Source: Thermoleophilia bacterium
GTDB taxonomy: Bacteria; Actinomycetota; Thermoleophilia; Solirubrobacterales; 70-9
Assembly (NCBI GenBank): GCA_016650125.1
Contig: JAENWT010000012.1
Location: 20,904-84,903, forward strand
Direction of reading: 5' to 3'
Length of the DNA stretch: 64,000 bases
In this document: positions 11,118 to 20,950 of the stretch, in pieces
Numbering within the stretch: position 1 is the first letter of the stretch
Layout: each line of letters begins with the position of its first letter
Program-made: the position numbers and the translations under genes
Notes under the pieces: generated by a model
What the model was told of the DNA's origin: nothing
Database searches by the model: none
What the model saw: the letters and a program-made list of their open reading frames with translations, nothing else

Positions 11118-12033
11118 CGCTGCCGTCCCAGTCTTCCGGCCAGTCGATCCGGCCGAGGATCTGGACCTCGGGCTCGAGCTCGATGCCGAACTCCTCCCGG
11201 ATCCGGCGTTTGGCCGCGGCCATCACCGCAATCACGTCGGCCGTGGTCGCTTCACCCATGTTCTCGACGAAGTTCGCGTGCTTCTCGGCGAGACGTGCGC
11301 CGCCTGCGGTCAGCCCCCGGCAACCGGCCGCGTCGAGCAGCTGTCCGGCGCTGCGCCCCTCGGCCCGTGGATCGTCCGGGTTCTTGAAGGTCGAGCCGAA
11401 AGTCTTGATGCCCGAAGGCTGGGCCTCCTTCCGCCACTCGCGCATCTCGCCGAGCCGGGCCTTGACCTTCTCCGGGTCCTCCTCCTTCAGAAGAAACGAA
11501 GCCCGCGAGACGACTTCACCCGGAGTCAGGTTCGATTCGCGGTAGGAAAATCCGAGGTCGGCCGGCAGCCGTCGCTCGACCCCGTCGGCGGTGCAGATCT
11601 CGACCCACTCGAGCACTTCTTCGAGACGGCCGCCATAGGCATTGGCGTTCATTCGCACCGCACCGCCCGCCGTACCGGGGATGTTGACCGCGAACTCGAG
11701 TCCGCCCAGTCCCCAGCCGGGAGTCTTGGCCGCCACCGAGGGCAGCCGGGCGCCGCCGCCGCAGATCAGCCGGAGTCCGTCGTGTTCCGTGGATGCCAGC
11801 TCACCGGCCAGCTTGATCGCCAGCCCGCGGAATCCCTCGTCCGAGACCAGCAGATTGGAGCCCGAGCCGACCATGCCGACATCGATTTCCTCCTGCCGGG
11901 CCCACGCCAGGATGCTGACCAGCTCGTCAGCCGATTCCGGCCGGACGAAATAGTCGGCGTTGCCACCGGTTCGCACCGTCGTCAGGCGTGAGAGCGGATG
12001 GTCACTGATGACCCCTTCCGGTGTCTCACTCAT
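11104..12033 (-). CDS. murB: UDP-N-acetylenolpyruvoylglucosamine reductase
   Basis: A 309-residue FAD enzyme that reduces enolpyruvyl-UDP-GlcNAc to UDP-MurNAc. It shows the FAD-binding stretch VGSGSNLLVSDEGFRGLAIKL, the NIPGTAGGAVRMNANAYGG loop, and the catalytic-serine region AGQLLDAAGCRG. The ATG overlaps the murC stop by 4 bp. Confidence 0.95.
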   Translation of the reverse strand: MSETPEGVISDHPLSRLTTVRTGGNADYFVRPESADELVSILAWARQEEIDVGMVGSGSNLLVSDEGFRGLAIKLAGELASTEHDGLRLICGGGARLPSVAAKTPGWGLGGLEFAVNIPGTAGGAVRMNANAYGGRLEEVLEWVEICTADGVERRLPADLGFSYRESNLTPGEVVSRASFLLKEEDPEKVKARLGEMREWRKEAQPSGIKTFGSTFKNPDDPRAEGRSAGQLLDAAGCRGLTAGGARLAEKHANFVENMGEATTADVIAVMAAAKRRIREEFGIELEPEVQILGRIDWPEDWDGSGGQA

Positions 12034-13349
12034 CCCGGCACCTCGGCTGCGACCAGCCGGTCGGAGAGTTTGGTGACGTCACCGGCTCCGAGGGTGACGA
12101 GGATCCGGCCCTCTCCGAGCCGGTCGCCAACTGCCGCTTCGGCCGAATCGAGGTCCGGCGTCCACCAGACTGTCCTGCCGCCGGCCCGGTCGGCCGCCGC
12201 ACGCAGGACGTCGAGGCCGCTGACCCCTTCAAAAGGGCCGACCGGTTCTTCCCGCGCCGGATAGACGTCGAGCACGAAGATCTCGTCGGCCACGGCGAGC
12301 GCCGCGCCGAAAGCCTCGGAGAAAACCTTGGTCCTTGAATAGAGGTGCGGTTGGAACACGGCGATCAGGCGGTCGGGGCCAAGCTGCCGTAGCGCGGTCA
12401 GCGATGCCTTTACCTCGGTCGGATGGTGCGCGTAGTCGTCGTAAATCCTGGCCCCGCGGCTGGTGCCCTTGAATTCCAGGCGGCGTTTCACTCCGGGAAA
12501 ATCGGACAGGGCCTTGGCGCCCGCATCGGAGTCGATCCCGGCGAGGTCCAGCGCGGCGATCGCGGCGCGCGCATCGAGCACGTTGTGGTCACCGGGCACG
12601 ACCAAGGCAATAGTTTCCGGACCGGGACTCTCGAGGTCGAACCCGGTCACCCGCTTTCCGCTCAGAGCTTCGGTCATGGCAGTCTCGGCGGACGGCAGCG
12701 CCACCCCGTCGGCCTTGGCCACGAACTCGGCGAAGGCCGACCGCAGCTCGGCCAGGCCGTTCCAGCGGGAGTGGTGATCCATCTCGATGTTCGTCACAAC
12801 GGCGACCTCGGGATCGAGGACCAGGAAGCTGCCGTCGCTCTCGTCGGCTTCGACCACCGCCCACTCCCCTTCGCCCCAGCCACTGTTGGCAGCGTCGCCA
12901 TCCGTCCCGACTGCCGGCAGCTCGCCGCCGACGAAGAAGGCCGGATCCAGACCGAGCGCCTTCATCGCCCAGATCAGCATGCCGGTGGTGGTGGTCTTGC
13001 CGTGGGTACCCGCGACCGCGATCGTCCGCTTGGCCGCGCAGAGTTCGGACAGCAGGTCGGCCCGGTGGAGCACCCGCAGGCCGCGCTCGCGGGCGAGGAC
13101 CAGCTCGGGATTGTCTTCGGCGATCGCGGTAGAGATCACGACTTCGGCGCCGGTTGGCAAGCCATCAGGATCATGACCGACACGTGCGTCGATGCCGGCG
13201 GCCCGGACCCGGCTGAAGTAGCTCGATTCGGAACGGTCGCTGCCGGTGACCGTGGCCCCGAGCCGGGCGCAGACCAGTGCCAGGCCGCTCATACCGGCTC
13301 CGCCGATGCCGATGAAATGGATCTGGCGCCCGGTCCAGTCGGCACTCAT
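12030..13349 (-). CDS. murC: UDP-N-acetylmuramate--L-alanine ligase
   Basis: The first Mur ligase, adding L-Ala to UDP-MurNAc. It has an N-terminal Rossmann motif (IHFIGIGGAGMSGLA), the ATP loop GTHGKTTTTGM and the central YDDYAHHPTEV motif. 439 residues, normal length. It overlaps both murG and murB by ATGA-type junctions. Confidence 0.96.
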   Translation of the reverse strand: MSADWTGRQIHFIGIGGAGMSGLALVCARLGATVTGSDRSESSYFSRVRAAGIDARVGHDPDGLPTGAEVVISTAIAEDNPELVLARERGLRVLHRADLLSELCAAKRTIAVAGTHGKTTTTGMLIWAMKALGLDPAFFVGGELPAVGTDGDAANSGWGEGEWAVVEADESDGSFLVLDPEVAVVTNIEMDHHSRWNGLAELRSAFAEFVAKADGVALPSAETAMTEALSGKRVTGFDLESPGPETIALVVPGDHNVLDARAAIAALDLAGIDSDAGAKALSDFPGVKRRLEFKGTSRGARIYDDYAHHPTEVKASLTALRQLGPDRLIAVFQPHLYSRTKVFSEAFGAALAVADEIFVLDVYPAREEPVGPFEGVSGLDVLRAAADRAGGRTVWWTPDLDSAEAAVGDRLGEGRILVTLGAGDVTKLSDRLVAAEVPG

Positions 13350-14434
13350 GCCGAAACCTCCGCGGCCTTGAGGACTTCGTCGGCGATCAACTTTGCGGCT
13401 TCCGGCCGGGCCAGCGAGAGCGACGCCCGGCTCATCGCCTCGAGGGTGGCGCGGTCGTCTAGCAACTCGGAAACGACTTCGCTGATCAGGTCGGCCGAAA
13501 GGTCCGCGTCACTGATAACCCGCGCCGCACCCGCCTCGGCCATCCACGCCGCATTCGCGGTCTGGTGGTCACCGGTCGCGAACGGATACGGGATCAGGAC
13601 CCCGGGCCGGCCGGTGGCCGTCAGCTCGAAGATCGACCCGCCGGAGCGACCCAGCACCAGGTCGGTCGCCGCCAGACTGTCGCCGAGGTCGGGTTCGTAC
13701 TCGATCAACGTGTAGCCCTCGCCGTGCCCGGCGCGCGCCAAACGGTCCTTCAGCTCTGCGTAATCACGTTTGCCGGACACGTGAACCACCTCGAACCGCC
13801 GGCCGCCGCGCTCGGCGAACGCCTCGATCGCGGCGTAGTTGATGGTTCGCGCGCCGAGGCTGCCGCCCATGACCAGCAGGGCCATCGAATCAGGGGCGAT
13901 GCCGAACCGCTGCCTCGCTTTGACCCGGTCGGCGGTGAGCACCGCCCGGTTGACCGGGCGGCCGGTGACCATGAACCGCTCGCCCTCGAGGCCGTCGATC
14001 GCGAAGGCCAGGCAGACCCGGTCGGCCTTCCGCGCGAGCAGCCGGTTGGCCAGGCCCAGGTGGCGGTCGGCCTCGGTCAGCACAAGGGGGGTCTTCCGGG
14101 TCCGGGCCGCGAGCCCGGCCGGTCCGGCGACGAACCCGCCGCCGCCCATGACTACATCTGCCCCCCTACCTTTAAGCAGGCGCCTTGCTTTCGGCATCGC
14201 AAGTGCCGCCTGCGCCGCCGCGCGAGCCGCCTTCAAGGGGTTCTTGCGATCGATGCCGGAAAGGTCGAGCAGGTCGATCTCGTACCCGGCCTGGGGCACG
14301 AGCTCGGCTTCGACGCGACCACGGGCCCCGAGGAATGTGACCGTTGCGCCTCTATCTCGAAGCTCGTCGGCTACGGCTACGGCTGGAACTACGTGTCCCG
14401 CCGTTCCGCCCGCCGCTATAACGACTCTGGGCAC
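13346..14434 (-). CDS. murG: MurG transferase (lipid II synthesis)
   Basis: A GT-B glycosyltransferase that adds GlcNAc to lipid I at the inner face of the membrane. The donor/acceptor loop VVIAAGGTAGHVVPAVAVA opens the protein and GRSGGSIFELTATGRPGVLIPYP is the C-domain UDP-GlcNAc site (quoted in two parts: GRSGGSIFEL and TATGRPGVLIPYP). I set the start at the GTG at 14434, just before PRVVIAAGG; a longer frame begins at 14497. Either way it overlaps the ftsW 3' end. Confidence 0.93.
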   Translation of the reverse strand: MPRVVIAAGGTAGHVVPAVAVADELRDRGATVTFLGARGRVEAELVPQAGYEIDLLDLSGIDRKNPLKAARAAAQAALAMPKARRLLKGRGADVVMGGGGFVAGPAGLAARTRKTPLVLTEADRHLGLANRLLARKADRVCLAFAIDGLEGERFMVTGRPVNRAVLTADRVKARQRFGIAPDSMALLVMGGSLGARTINYAAIEAFAERGGRRFEVVHVSGKRDYAELKDRLARAGHGEGYTLIEYEPDLGDSLAATDLVLGRSGGSIFELTATGRPGVLIPYPFATGDHQTANAAWMAEAGAARVISDADLSADLISEVVSELLDDRATLEAMSRASLSLARPEAAKLIADEVLKAAEVSA

Positions 14435-15719
14435 TGCCGGCCGTCCTTCGGGTAGGTGTTCTGCCTCGCTGGGGTTCAACCAGCCGCAGTTTCGCAAGTT
14501 GTCCGTTGCCGCGATTCGGGACCGTTCCGCGCGCTTCGGCGAGGTGACCGCCGCGCGCGACGTTGAGGATCAGGCCGACCGCCATCAGCGTGACGATCAG
14601 GCTGTTGTTGCCGTAGGAAACGAGCGGCAGCGGGATCCCGGTGAGCGGCGCCATGCCCATGACCGCGTAGAGGTTGAGGCAGGCCTGGACCAGGATCAGT
14701 CCGGTCAGGCCGGCGGCGAGGATCCGGCCGTAGTCGTCCTTGGCCTTGCGGGCGATCTGGAACCCGGCGTAGCCGAAGAGGCCGAAGACCAGGATCAGCA
14801 TCCCGAAACCGATCAATCCGAACTCCTCGCCGATTACGGCCGAGATCATGTCGGTGTGCGCTTCCGGCAGGTAGAAGGCCTTCTGCACGCCGTTGCCGAT
14901 GCCGACCCCGCTGAAGCCGCCGGACCCGATCGCGATCTTCGCCTGGATGATCTGGAAGCCGGAACCGGTTACGTCGGAGTCGGGGTGGAGAAAGGTCAGC
15001 AGGCGGTCGCGCCGGTACGGGGCGGCCAGGGCCATGATCAGTCCGATTGAAGCGATCCCGCCGAGCAGCAGGCCGAGGTCCCGCGGCCGTGCCCCGGCGG
15101 AGAAGAGGGTGATGCCGACCGCGAACAGGGCGACCATCATCGTGCCCATGTCCGGCTGCATCATCACCAGGGCGCAGGCGGCCCCGGTGAACAGCAGGTA
15201 CGGCCTCATCTCCTTGACCGACCGCAGCCGGTCGGGACGATTCGCGAAGAAATAAGCGCCATAGAGGACCAGGGCCAGCTTGAGGAACTCGGCCGGCTGA
15301 ATCTGGATCGGGCCGGCAATGAACCAGCCCTTCGTTCCGTTGACCGCGGTGCCGACCAGCAGCACGGCGGCCAGCCCGGCGATCGTGACGCCTAAGAAGA
15401 GCGGCGTATTGTCGTGGACGAACGAGAGCTTGCGCCGGGCGATGAAGTGCATCAGCACCAGGCCGATCACCGCCACGATCAGGGTCTTCTTCAGGTAGAA
15501 GGCGCTGTCCGAAAGGCCGCCGTCAGAAAGGATGCGGGTGGTCGAGCTGGCCGAGAACACCATCACGGCGCCGAAGGCCAGAAGGATCAGGGTCGCCGTG
15601 AGCATCAGGTTGTACTCGACCGAAGTCGGGGCCTTCTGCTTCTTCGCTCCCTGCCGCTTCGCCGGCGGGCGCCGGTCCTGCTTCGGGCGAAGTACCGTCT
15701 TCTTCTTGCGGCGGTCAGG
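14352..15719 (-). CDS. ftsW: Lipid II polymerase FtsW
   Basis: A SEDS-family glycosyltransferase with about ten membrane helices that polymerises lipid II at the septum. Family loops include GSGGFSGVGIGNGVQKAFYLPEAHTDMI (GIGNGVQK and LPEAHTDMIS visible) and the late PLVSYGNNSLI. The N terminus is strongly basic. A Ser/Arg-rich C-terminal tail runs about 80 bp into the murG frame, which is unusual. Start chosen at 15719, where ATG overlaps the murD stop. Confidence 0.93.
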   Translation of the reverse strand, partial: PDRRKKKTVLRPKQDRRPPAKRQGAKKQKAPTSVEYNLMLTATLILLAFGAVMVFSASSTTRILSDGGLSDSAFYLKKTLIVAVIGLVLMHFIARRKLSFVHDNTPLFLGVTIAGLAAVLLVGTAVNGTKGWFIAGPIQIQPAEFLKLALVLYGAYFFANRPDRLRSVKEMRPYLLFTGAACALVMMQPDMGTMMVALFAVGITLFSAGARPRDLGLLLGGIASIGLIMALAAPYRRDRLLTFLHPDSDVTGSGFQIIQAKIAIGSGGFSGVGIGNGVQKAFYLPEAHTDMISAVIGEEFGLIGFGMLILVFGLFGYAGFQIARKAKDDYGRILAAGLTGLILVQACLNLYAVMGMAPLTGIPLPLVSYGNNSLIVTLMAVGLILNVARGGHLAEARGTVPNRGNGQLAKLRLVEPQRGRTPTRRTAGSAQSRYSGGRNGGTRSSSRSRSRRASR

Positions 15720-17091
15720 CATTGATCCGGCCCACCAGTTCCCGGAAACGCTCGCCGCGCTCTTCGTAGTCGGCGAACTGGTCGAAGCTGGCACAGGACG
15801 GCGAGAGCAGCACGGTTTCACCGAGCAAGGCGTCCTTTGAAGCCTTCTCTACCGCCGCCGCCAGGTCACCGCAGTCATGAACCGCGGTCCCGGTCGCGAT
15901 CGCCGGCTCGAGCGCGGTCCGCAGCTCGGGTGCCGCTTCGCCGATCAGGTAGACCGCACGACAATGCGTGGAGACTGCCGGCGAGAGAAGACTCAGGTCC
16001 TCGCCTTTCAGGCTGCCGCCGAGGATCAGGTGGACGCCGCCTTCGAAGGATCCGAGCGCCGTTCGGGTCGCCTCGACGTTGGTCGCTTTGGAGTCGTTGA
16101 TGAACCTGACGCCACTGAACTCGGCGATCGGCTCGAGCCGGTGGGCGACGCCGCCGAAGCTGCGAAGGCCCTGGGCGACCTGGTCCGCCGGCAGGCCGAG
16201 GCTGAGCGCGCCCGCGGCGGCCGCCATCGCGTTGGCGACGTTGTGCCGGCCGAGCACCTGGAGCTCGGAGACGTCCAGCAGGTCTACACCGTCCACCCGG
16301 ATCGTGTCGCCGGACAGGCTCAGCTCGAAACCGGCCTCGCCTTCGGCGGCGTGGAACCGGATCACCGCGGCGTCGCCGGGAGGATCGATCGCCGCAAGGC
16401 GCGAGTCGCCCGCGTTCAGCACGGCGACGTCACCCTCGACCTGGTTCCTGAAGATCGCGAGCTTGGCATCGGCGTAGGTCTCGAGGTCGCCGTGGCGGTC
16501 GAGGTGGTCGGGCGCGAGGTTGAGGAAGACGGCGACTTCGGGCGAGAACTGAAGCGTGTCTTCGAGCTGGAAGCTTGAGCATTCACAGACGATCGTGCGC
16601 TCACCGGCCCCGGCCGGCACGGCCGAGAGCGGGCTGCCGACGTTGCCGACCGCTTCCACGGGCAGACCTGCGGAGCGGAAGATGTGGGCGGCCATCTCGG
16701 TCGTGGTGGTCTTGCCGTTGGTGCCGGTGACCGCGAGGAACCGGCCTTCGACCAGCAGCCAGCCGAGCTCGAGTTCACCGATGACCGTCAGCCCCTGGCG
16801 GCGCGCTTCAACGATGACCGGGGCTTCGTTCGGCACCCCCGGGCTCTTGACGAGGACCGACACGCCTTCGAGGTGTCCGATGCCGTCCGTTCCGACCTCG
16901 TATCCGACCCCGGCCGAATCGAGGTCTCCGAGGCCCTCCGGGTGACCCGAGTCCACGCCGAAAACGGCTTGTTCAAGCGATTTGAGGGCGAGTGCCGCGG
17001 CGATTCCGGATCGGGCGAGCCCAACGACCAGAAACGGTCCTGAAGGGAGTGGTGGGCGCACCTTCGATGAGTGGACGAATTCCACTCTCAC
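15715..17091 (-). CDS. murD: UDP-N-acetylmuramoylalanine--D-glutamate ligase
   Basis: A 458-residue Mur ligase adding D-Glu. It shows the N-terminal FLVVGLARSGIAAALAL fold, the ATP loop GTNGKTTTTEM and NDSKATNVEAT. Its stop overlaps the ftsW start. A 57-bp gap separates it from mraY. Confidence 0.95.
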   Translation of the reverse strand: MRVEFVHSSKVRPPLPSGPFLVVGLARSGIAAALALKSLEQAVFGVDSGHPEGLGDLDSAGVGYEVGTDGIGHLEGVSVLVKSPGVPNEAPVIVEARRQGLTVIGELELGWLLVEGRFLAVTGTNGKTTTTEMAAHIFRSAGLPVEAVGNVGSPLSAVPAGAGERTIVCECSSFQLEDTLQFSPEVAVFLNLAPDHLDRHGDLETYADAKLAIFRNQVEGDVAVLNAGDSRLAAIDPPGDAAVIRFHAAEGEAGFELSLSGDTIRVDGVDLLDVSELQVLGRHNVANAMAAAAGALSLGLPADQVAQGLRSFGGVAHRLEPIAEFSGVRFINDSKATNVEATRTALGSFEGGVHLILGGSLKGEDLSLLSPAVSTHCRAVYLIGEAAPELRTALEPAIATGTAVHDCGDLAAAVEKASKDALLGETVLLSPSCASFDQFADYEERGERFRELVGRINA

Positions 17092-17148
17092 TCCTTCTAC
17101 TCAAACAGCGTGAAACCTGCTCCGGAATGCGGAAAATCGCCGGTCGAG

Positions 17149-18123
17149 CTATCCGCCTATCGACTGTTGGTAAATTGAGAAACCAATGCCGCTGCAGACC
17201 GCCGCGATGATCCAGAAGCGCAGCATGATCTTGGTCTCGGACCAGGCCATCATTTCGAAGTGGTGATGGAGTGGCGCCATCAGCAGGACACGCTTGCCGA
17301 ACGACTTGAAACTGAAGACCTGGATCAGCACCGAAAGCGCCTCGATCACGAAGATGCCGCCGATGATGATCAGCAGGATCTCGGTCTGGGTCATCACCGC
17401 GAGCGCACCGATGGCTCCGCCGAGGCCCAGTGATCCCGTATCCCCCATGAAGATCGAGGCCGGGAATGCGTTGAACCAGAGGAAGCCGACGCAGGCTCCA
17501 ACCAGGCAGACCGCGAGGATGGCAAGGTCGTGCTGCCCCACTGTGATGAAGCAGATCGCCGTATAGGTCAGCAGGACGATCGCGCAGGACCCGGCGGCCA
17601 GGCCGTCCAGTCCGTCGGTCAGGTTGACGCCGTTGGTCGCACCAGCGATCACCAGGAAGACGAGCACGAAATAAGCGACCGGGCCGATGTCGAGGCTGAG
17701 GTCCGCGATGCGGAACAGGACCACCGGTTCGAGGCCGACCTCGTGGCGGGCAACCCACCAGAGTCCGAGTGCGAGGAACACTTGCCCAAGCAGCTTGTAA
17801 CGCGCCGAAAGCCCCAGCGAGCGCCTTTTGACGATCTTGATGTAGTCGTCGGCGAACCCGAGAGCGGCGCAGCCGATGGCGACGAAGAAGACGGTCATCG
17901 CCGCGACGCCTTGGTCGGAGAGCACGAGGAAGGGCACGATGATCGCGGTGAAGATGATCAGGCCGCCCATGGTCGGCGTGCCGGCCTTGGTCTGGTGGCC
18001 GGCCGGACCTTCTTCGCGGATGTGCTGGCCGAACTCCCGGCCCCGCAGGAAGACGATGAACCGGGGCGAGAGGAACAGGCAGATCAGCATCGAGGCGAGG
18101 GCACCAATGACGATTTCTCCCAT
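17149..18123 (-). CDS. mraY: Phospho-N-acetylmuramoyl-pentapeptide transferase
   Basis: A polytopic membrane enzyme that makes lipid I from UDP-MurNAc-pentapeptide and undecaprenyl phosphate. Signature blocks are AGTPTMGGLI, FADDYIK with its catalytic Asp pair, NLTDGLDGLA and MAPLHHHFEM. 324 residues, normal length. Its ATG overlaps the murF stop. Confidence 0.96.
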   Translation of the reverse strand: MGEIVIGALASMLICLFLSPRFIVFLRGREFGQHIREEGPAGHQTKAGTPTMGGLIIFTAIIVPFLVLSDQGVAAMTVFFVAIGCAALGFADDYIKIVKRRSLGLSARYKLLGQVFLALGLWWVARHEVGLEPVVLFRIADLSLDIGPVAYFVLVFLVIAGATNGVNLTDGLDGLAAGSCAIVLLTYTAICFITVGQHDLAILAVCLVGACVGFLWFNAFPASIFMGDTGSLGLGGAIGALAVMTQTEILLIIIGGIFVIEALSVLIQVFSFKSFGKRVLLMAPLHHHFEMMAWSETKIMLRFWIIAAVCSGIGFSIYQQSIGG

Positions 18124-19481
18124 CAGGCAACCGTACCCTGATCCTGGCGCTCGGCCATCAGCCGCTCGGCCACGACTTCCAGCCCGGCGGAACGTGATCC
18201 CTTGACCAGCACCGCATCACCGGGCTGCAGGATTTCACCGAGCAGTCCGGCGGCAGCCTCCGGAGTGTCGACGAAACGGTCCGGTCCGTATCCGGCAGTG
18301 ACCTCGCCCACCGCGATCACGAGGTCGATCCCCGCCGCGCGCGCGAATTCACCGATCTCCCGGTGGAACTTGTCCTGATCGGGCCCGAGTTCAGCCATGA
18401 GGCCCAGCACCGCGATCTTCCGCGGCCGGTTGAGGCCGGCGAGGTAACTGAGTGCGGCCCGCATCGAGAGCGGATTGGCGTTGTAACAGTCATTCACGAC
18501 CAGCACATCAGGTTCAAGCATGAGGTGCTCGCCGCGCAGCTTCGAGAAAGTGATCGACCCGGCCCGGACCGAGAGCTCGTTCAGCGCCGCCCCCGAGGCC
18601 AGGCCGGCGGCGATTGCGGCCAGGGCATTGGTGATGTTGTGCGGCTCCGCGAAGGGGAACTCGAAGACTTCGGTGCCGGCCCCTGTCGAGACCGTGACCC
18701 GGGAACCTCCGTCGATCGGTTCAACTTCGACCGCCTCCACGTCCCCGCCCGGACCGAAACGCGTGACGCCTGGCAACTCGCCCAGGTGCGGCTCGAGGTG
18801 GCCCGCTTCTGACGGCACGACCAGCTGCCCGCCCGGCGCGAGGCCTCGGATCAGTTCGGCCTTGGCCGCCGCCACCGCCTCGATCGAGCCGAGCAGTTCG
18901 ACGTGAACAGGGCCGACGTTGGTGATCACGCCGATGTCCGGCTCCGCAATCTCGGTAAGTTCGGCGATCTGCCCCGGGCCGCGCATCGCCATCTCGAGCA
19001 CCAGGGTCCCGGTTCCGGCCGGCGCCGAAAGGACGGTCAGCGGCAGGCCGATCTCGGTGTTGAAGTTTTCGGCCGAGGCGTGAACGCTGCCCGGCAGGAG
19101 CGCGGCCAAGATGTCCTTGACCGAGGTCTTGCCGACCGAACCGGTGATGCCGATCACCTGCGAAGCGAGTTCGCGGCGCCAGGCGCGGGCCAGCCGCTGG
19201 AGCGAAAGCAGGGGATCTTCGGTGATGAACACCCAGCCATCGGCCCCGGCCAGATCGTCTTTCCATCCGGGGCCCGCAACCACCCCCCACGCACCGTCAT
19301 CCAGGACTCCGGCCGCGAACCGGCCGCCATCGTCGTTGGCGCCGATCAGCCCGAAAAACAGCTCCCCGCCTGTGATCTGGCGCGAGTCAATCGCCCCTTC
19401 AGCCGGGAATCCGCCCGGTCCGCGCGAAACGATTTCGGCGCCCATCGCCGCCGCCATCCGTTCAGCCGTAAGCTCGATCAT
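18123..19481 (-). CDS. murF: UDP-MurNAc-tripeptide--D-alanyl-D-alanine ligase
   Basis: A 452-residue Mur ligase that adds D-Ala-D-Ala. The ATP loop is GSVGKTSVKDIL and the LLPGSVHASAENFNTEIGLP and NDCYNANPLSMRAAL regions are MurF-specific. It overlaps murE by 4 bp upstream and mraY downstream. Confidence 0.95.
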   Translation of the reverse strand: MIELTAERMAAAMGAEIVSRGPGGFPAEGAIDSRQITGGELFFGLIGANDDGGRFAAGVLDDGAWGVVAGPGWKDDLAGADGWVFITEDPLLSLQRLARAWRRELASQVIGITGSVGKTSVKDILAALLPGSVHASAENFNTEIGLPLTVLSAPAGTGTLVLEMAMRGPGQIAELTEIAEPDIGVITNVGPVHVELLGSIEAVAAAKAELIRGLAPGGQLVVPSEAGHLEPHLGELPGVTRFGPGGDVEAVEVEPIDGGSRVTVSTGAGTEVFEFPFAEPHNITNALAAIAAGLASGAALNELSVRAGSITFSKLRGEHLMLEPDVLVVNDCYNANPLSMRAALSYLAGLNRPRKIAVLGLMAELGPDQDKFHREIGEFARAAGIDLVIAVGEVTAGYGPDRFVDTPEAAAGLLGEILQPGDAVLVKGSRSAGLEVVAERLMAERQDQGTVA

Positions 19482-20938
19482 CGGCCTCCACCGGCCCGCT
19501 CGAGCAGAAACGACCGGGCAACGTCCCGGTCGTCAAAGGGGATCTTCCGCCCGTTCTCGAATTCCTGGCCCTGCTCGTGGCCCTTGCCCGCGATCACGAT
19601 CGTGTCGCCGGCTTCGGCCATGGAAACGGCCAGCGCGATCGCGGCGCTGCGATCGAGTTCGACCCGGACCGATTCGAGATCGGTGATGCCGTCGAGCACG
19701 TCTTCGACGATCGCGGCCGGGTCTTCGGACCGCGGATTGTCCGAGGTGATGATCGCGACATCAGCCAGCTCGGCCGCGGCCTGCCCCATGAGCGGCCGCT
19801 TGGCGCGGTCGCGGTCGCCACCGGCGCCGACGATTGCCAGCAAACGGCCGCTGGTCAGGTCGCGGGCCGCGCGCAGCGCGTTCTCCACCGAATCCGGCGT
19901 GTGTGCGTAGTCGACCAGCACGGCGAAGTCCTGGCCCTCGTCGATCGGCTCGAAGCGTCCCGGCACACGCTTCGCCCCGGCCAGTGCGGCGACGGCTTCG
20001 TCCGGCTCGACCCCGAGGTTGATCGCGGCGGCCAGCGCGGCCAGCGCGTTGGCGACGTTGAAACGGCCCGGCAGGCCGGTGCTCACGATCAGGTCGCCGT
20101 GTTCGGACTCGACCAGGAACTTCGCCCCGGAAGCGTCGAATTCGACTTCGGAAGCCGTGTAGTCGGCGGCGGTGCCTTCGGCCGAATAGGTGATGGTCTC
20201 GAACTCGGAGGCCAGTCGCTGGCCATAGGAATCATCGATGTTGACCACGGCAGCTCCGGGTTCGGTGGCGAAGAGCAGTCGCTTGGCCGCGAAATAGTCC
20301 TCCATGTCCTCGTGGAAGTCGAGGTGGTCCTGGGTCAAGTTGGTGAAGACGGCGACGTCGAAGTCGATCGAGTCGGCGCGGTGCATGACCATCGCGTGGG
20401 AGGAGACCTCGATCACGCAGGCCTCGTCACCGGCATCGGCCATACGGCGAAAGGCCGCCTGGAGGTCCAGGGCTTCAGGCGTGGTGCGCTCGACCGATTC
20501 CTCCTCCCCGCCGACAAGCTGCTTGACGGTCCCCATCAGGCCCGAGTGGATGCCGGCGTACTCGAGGATGTCGTGGAGCAGGAAGGCCGTGGTCGTCTTG
20601 CCGTTGGTCCCGGTGATTCCCGCGACCCGTAGCTCGGCAGTCGGGAAGTCGTAGAACGTGGCCGCGACCGGTGCCATCGCGGCCCGGGAATCGGGCACGA
20701 TCACCTCAGTCACTCCGAGGCCGAGCGGCCTTTCGCAGACCAGCGCCGCGGCGCCGGCTTCGACGGCGGACGGGGCGAAGTCGTGACCGTCGGCGGTGAG
20801 CCCGCGCACGCAGAAGAAAAGCGCTCCAGGAGCCACTTTCCGGTTATCGAAAGCCAAAGAGGTGATCTCCGTGCCGGGATCACCATTGAGTTCGGACGAT
20901 TCGAGGCCCGGGAGGATTTGGTCCAACCGCATGGCCAT
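19478..20938 (-). CDS. murE: UDP-MurNAc-dipeptide ligase MurE
   Basis: A 486-residue Mur ligase adding the third residue of the stem peptide. The ATP loop GTNGKTTTAFLL, the EVSSHA motif and the late TSDNPRSEDP match family members; DNPR is the motif linked to meso-diaminopimelate selection. It lies 12 bp after ftsI. The amino acid substrate is therefore inferred as meso-DAP. Confidence 0.95.
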   Translation of the reverse strand: MAMRLDQILPGLESSELNGDPGTEITSLAFDNRKVAPGALFFCVRGLTADGHDFAPSAVEAGAAALVCERPLGLGVTEVIVPDSRAAMAPVAATFYDFPTAELRVAGITGTNGKTTTAFLLHDILEYAGIHSGLMGTVKQLVGGEEESVERTTPEALDLQAAFRRMADAGDEACVIEVSSHAMVMHRADSIDFDVAVFTNLTQDHLDFHEDMEDYFAAKRLLFATEPGAAVVNIDDSYGQRLASEFETITYSAEGTAADYTASEVEFDASGAKFLVESEHGDLIVSTGLPGRFNVANALAALAAAINLGVEPDEAVAALAGAKRVPGRFEPIDEGQDFAVLVDYAHTPDSVENALRAARDLTSGRLLAIVGAGGDRDRAKRPLMGQAAAELADVAIITSDNPRSEDPAAIVEDVLDGITDLESVRVELDRSAAIALAVSMAEAGDTIVIAGKGHEQGQEFENGRKIPFDDRDVARSFLLERAGGGR

Positions 20939-20950
20939 GATGTTAGATGC

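Noticed and set aside
12423..13715. 430-codon plus-strand frame opposite murC
   Set aside because: Shadow of murC and murG; high GC suppresses stop codons on the opposite strand.
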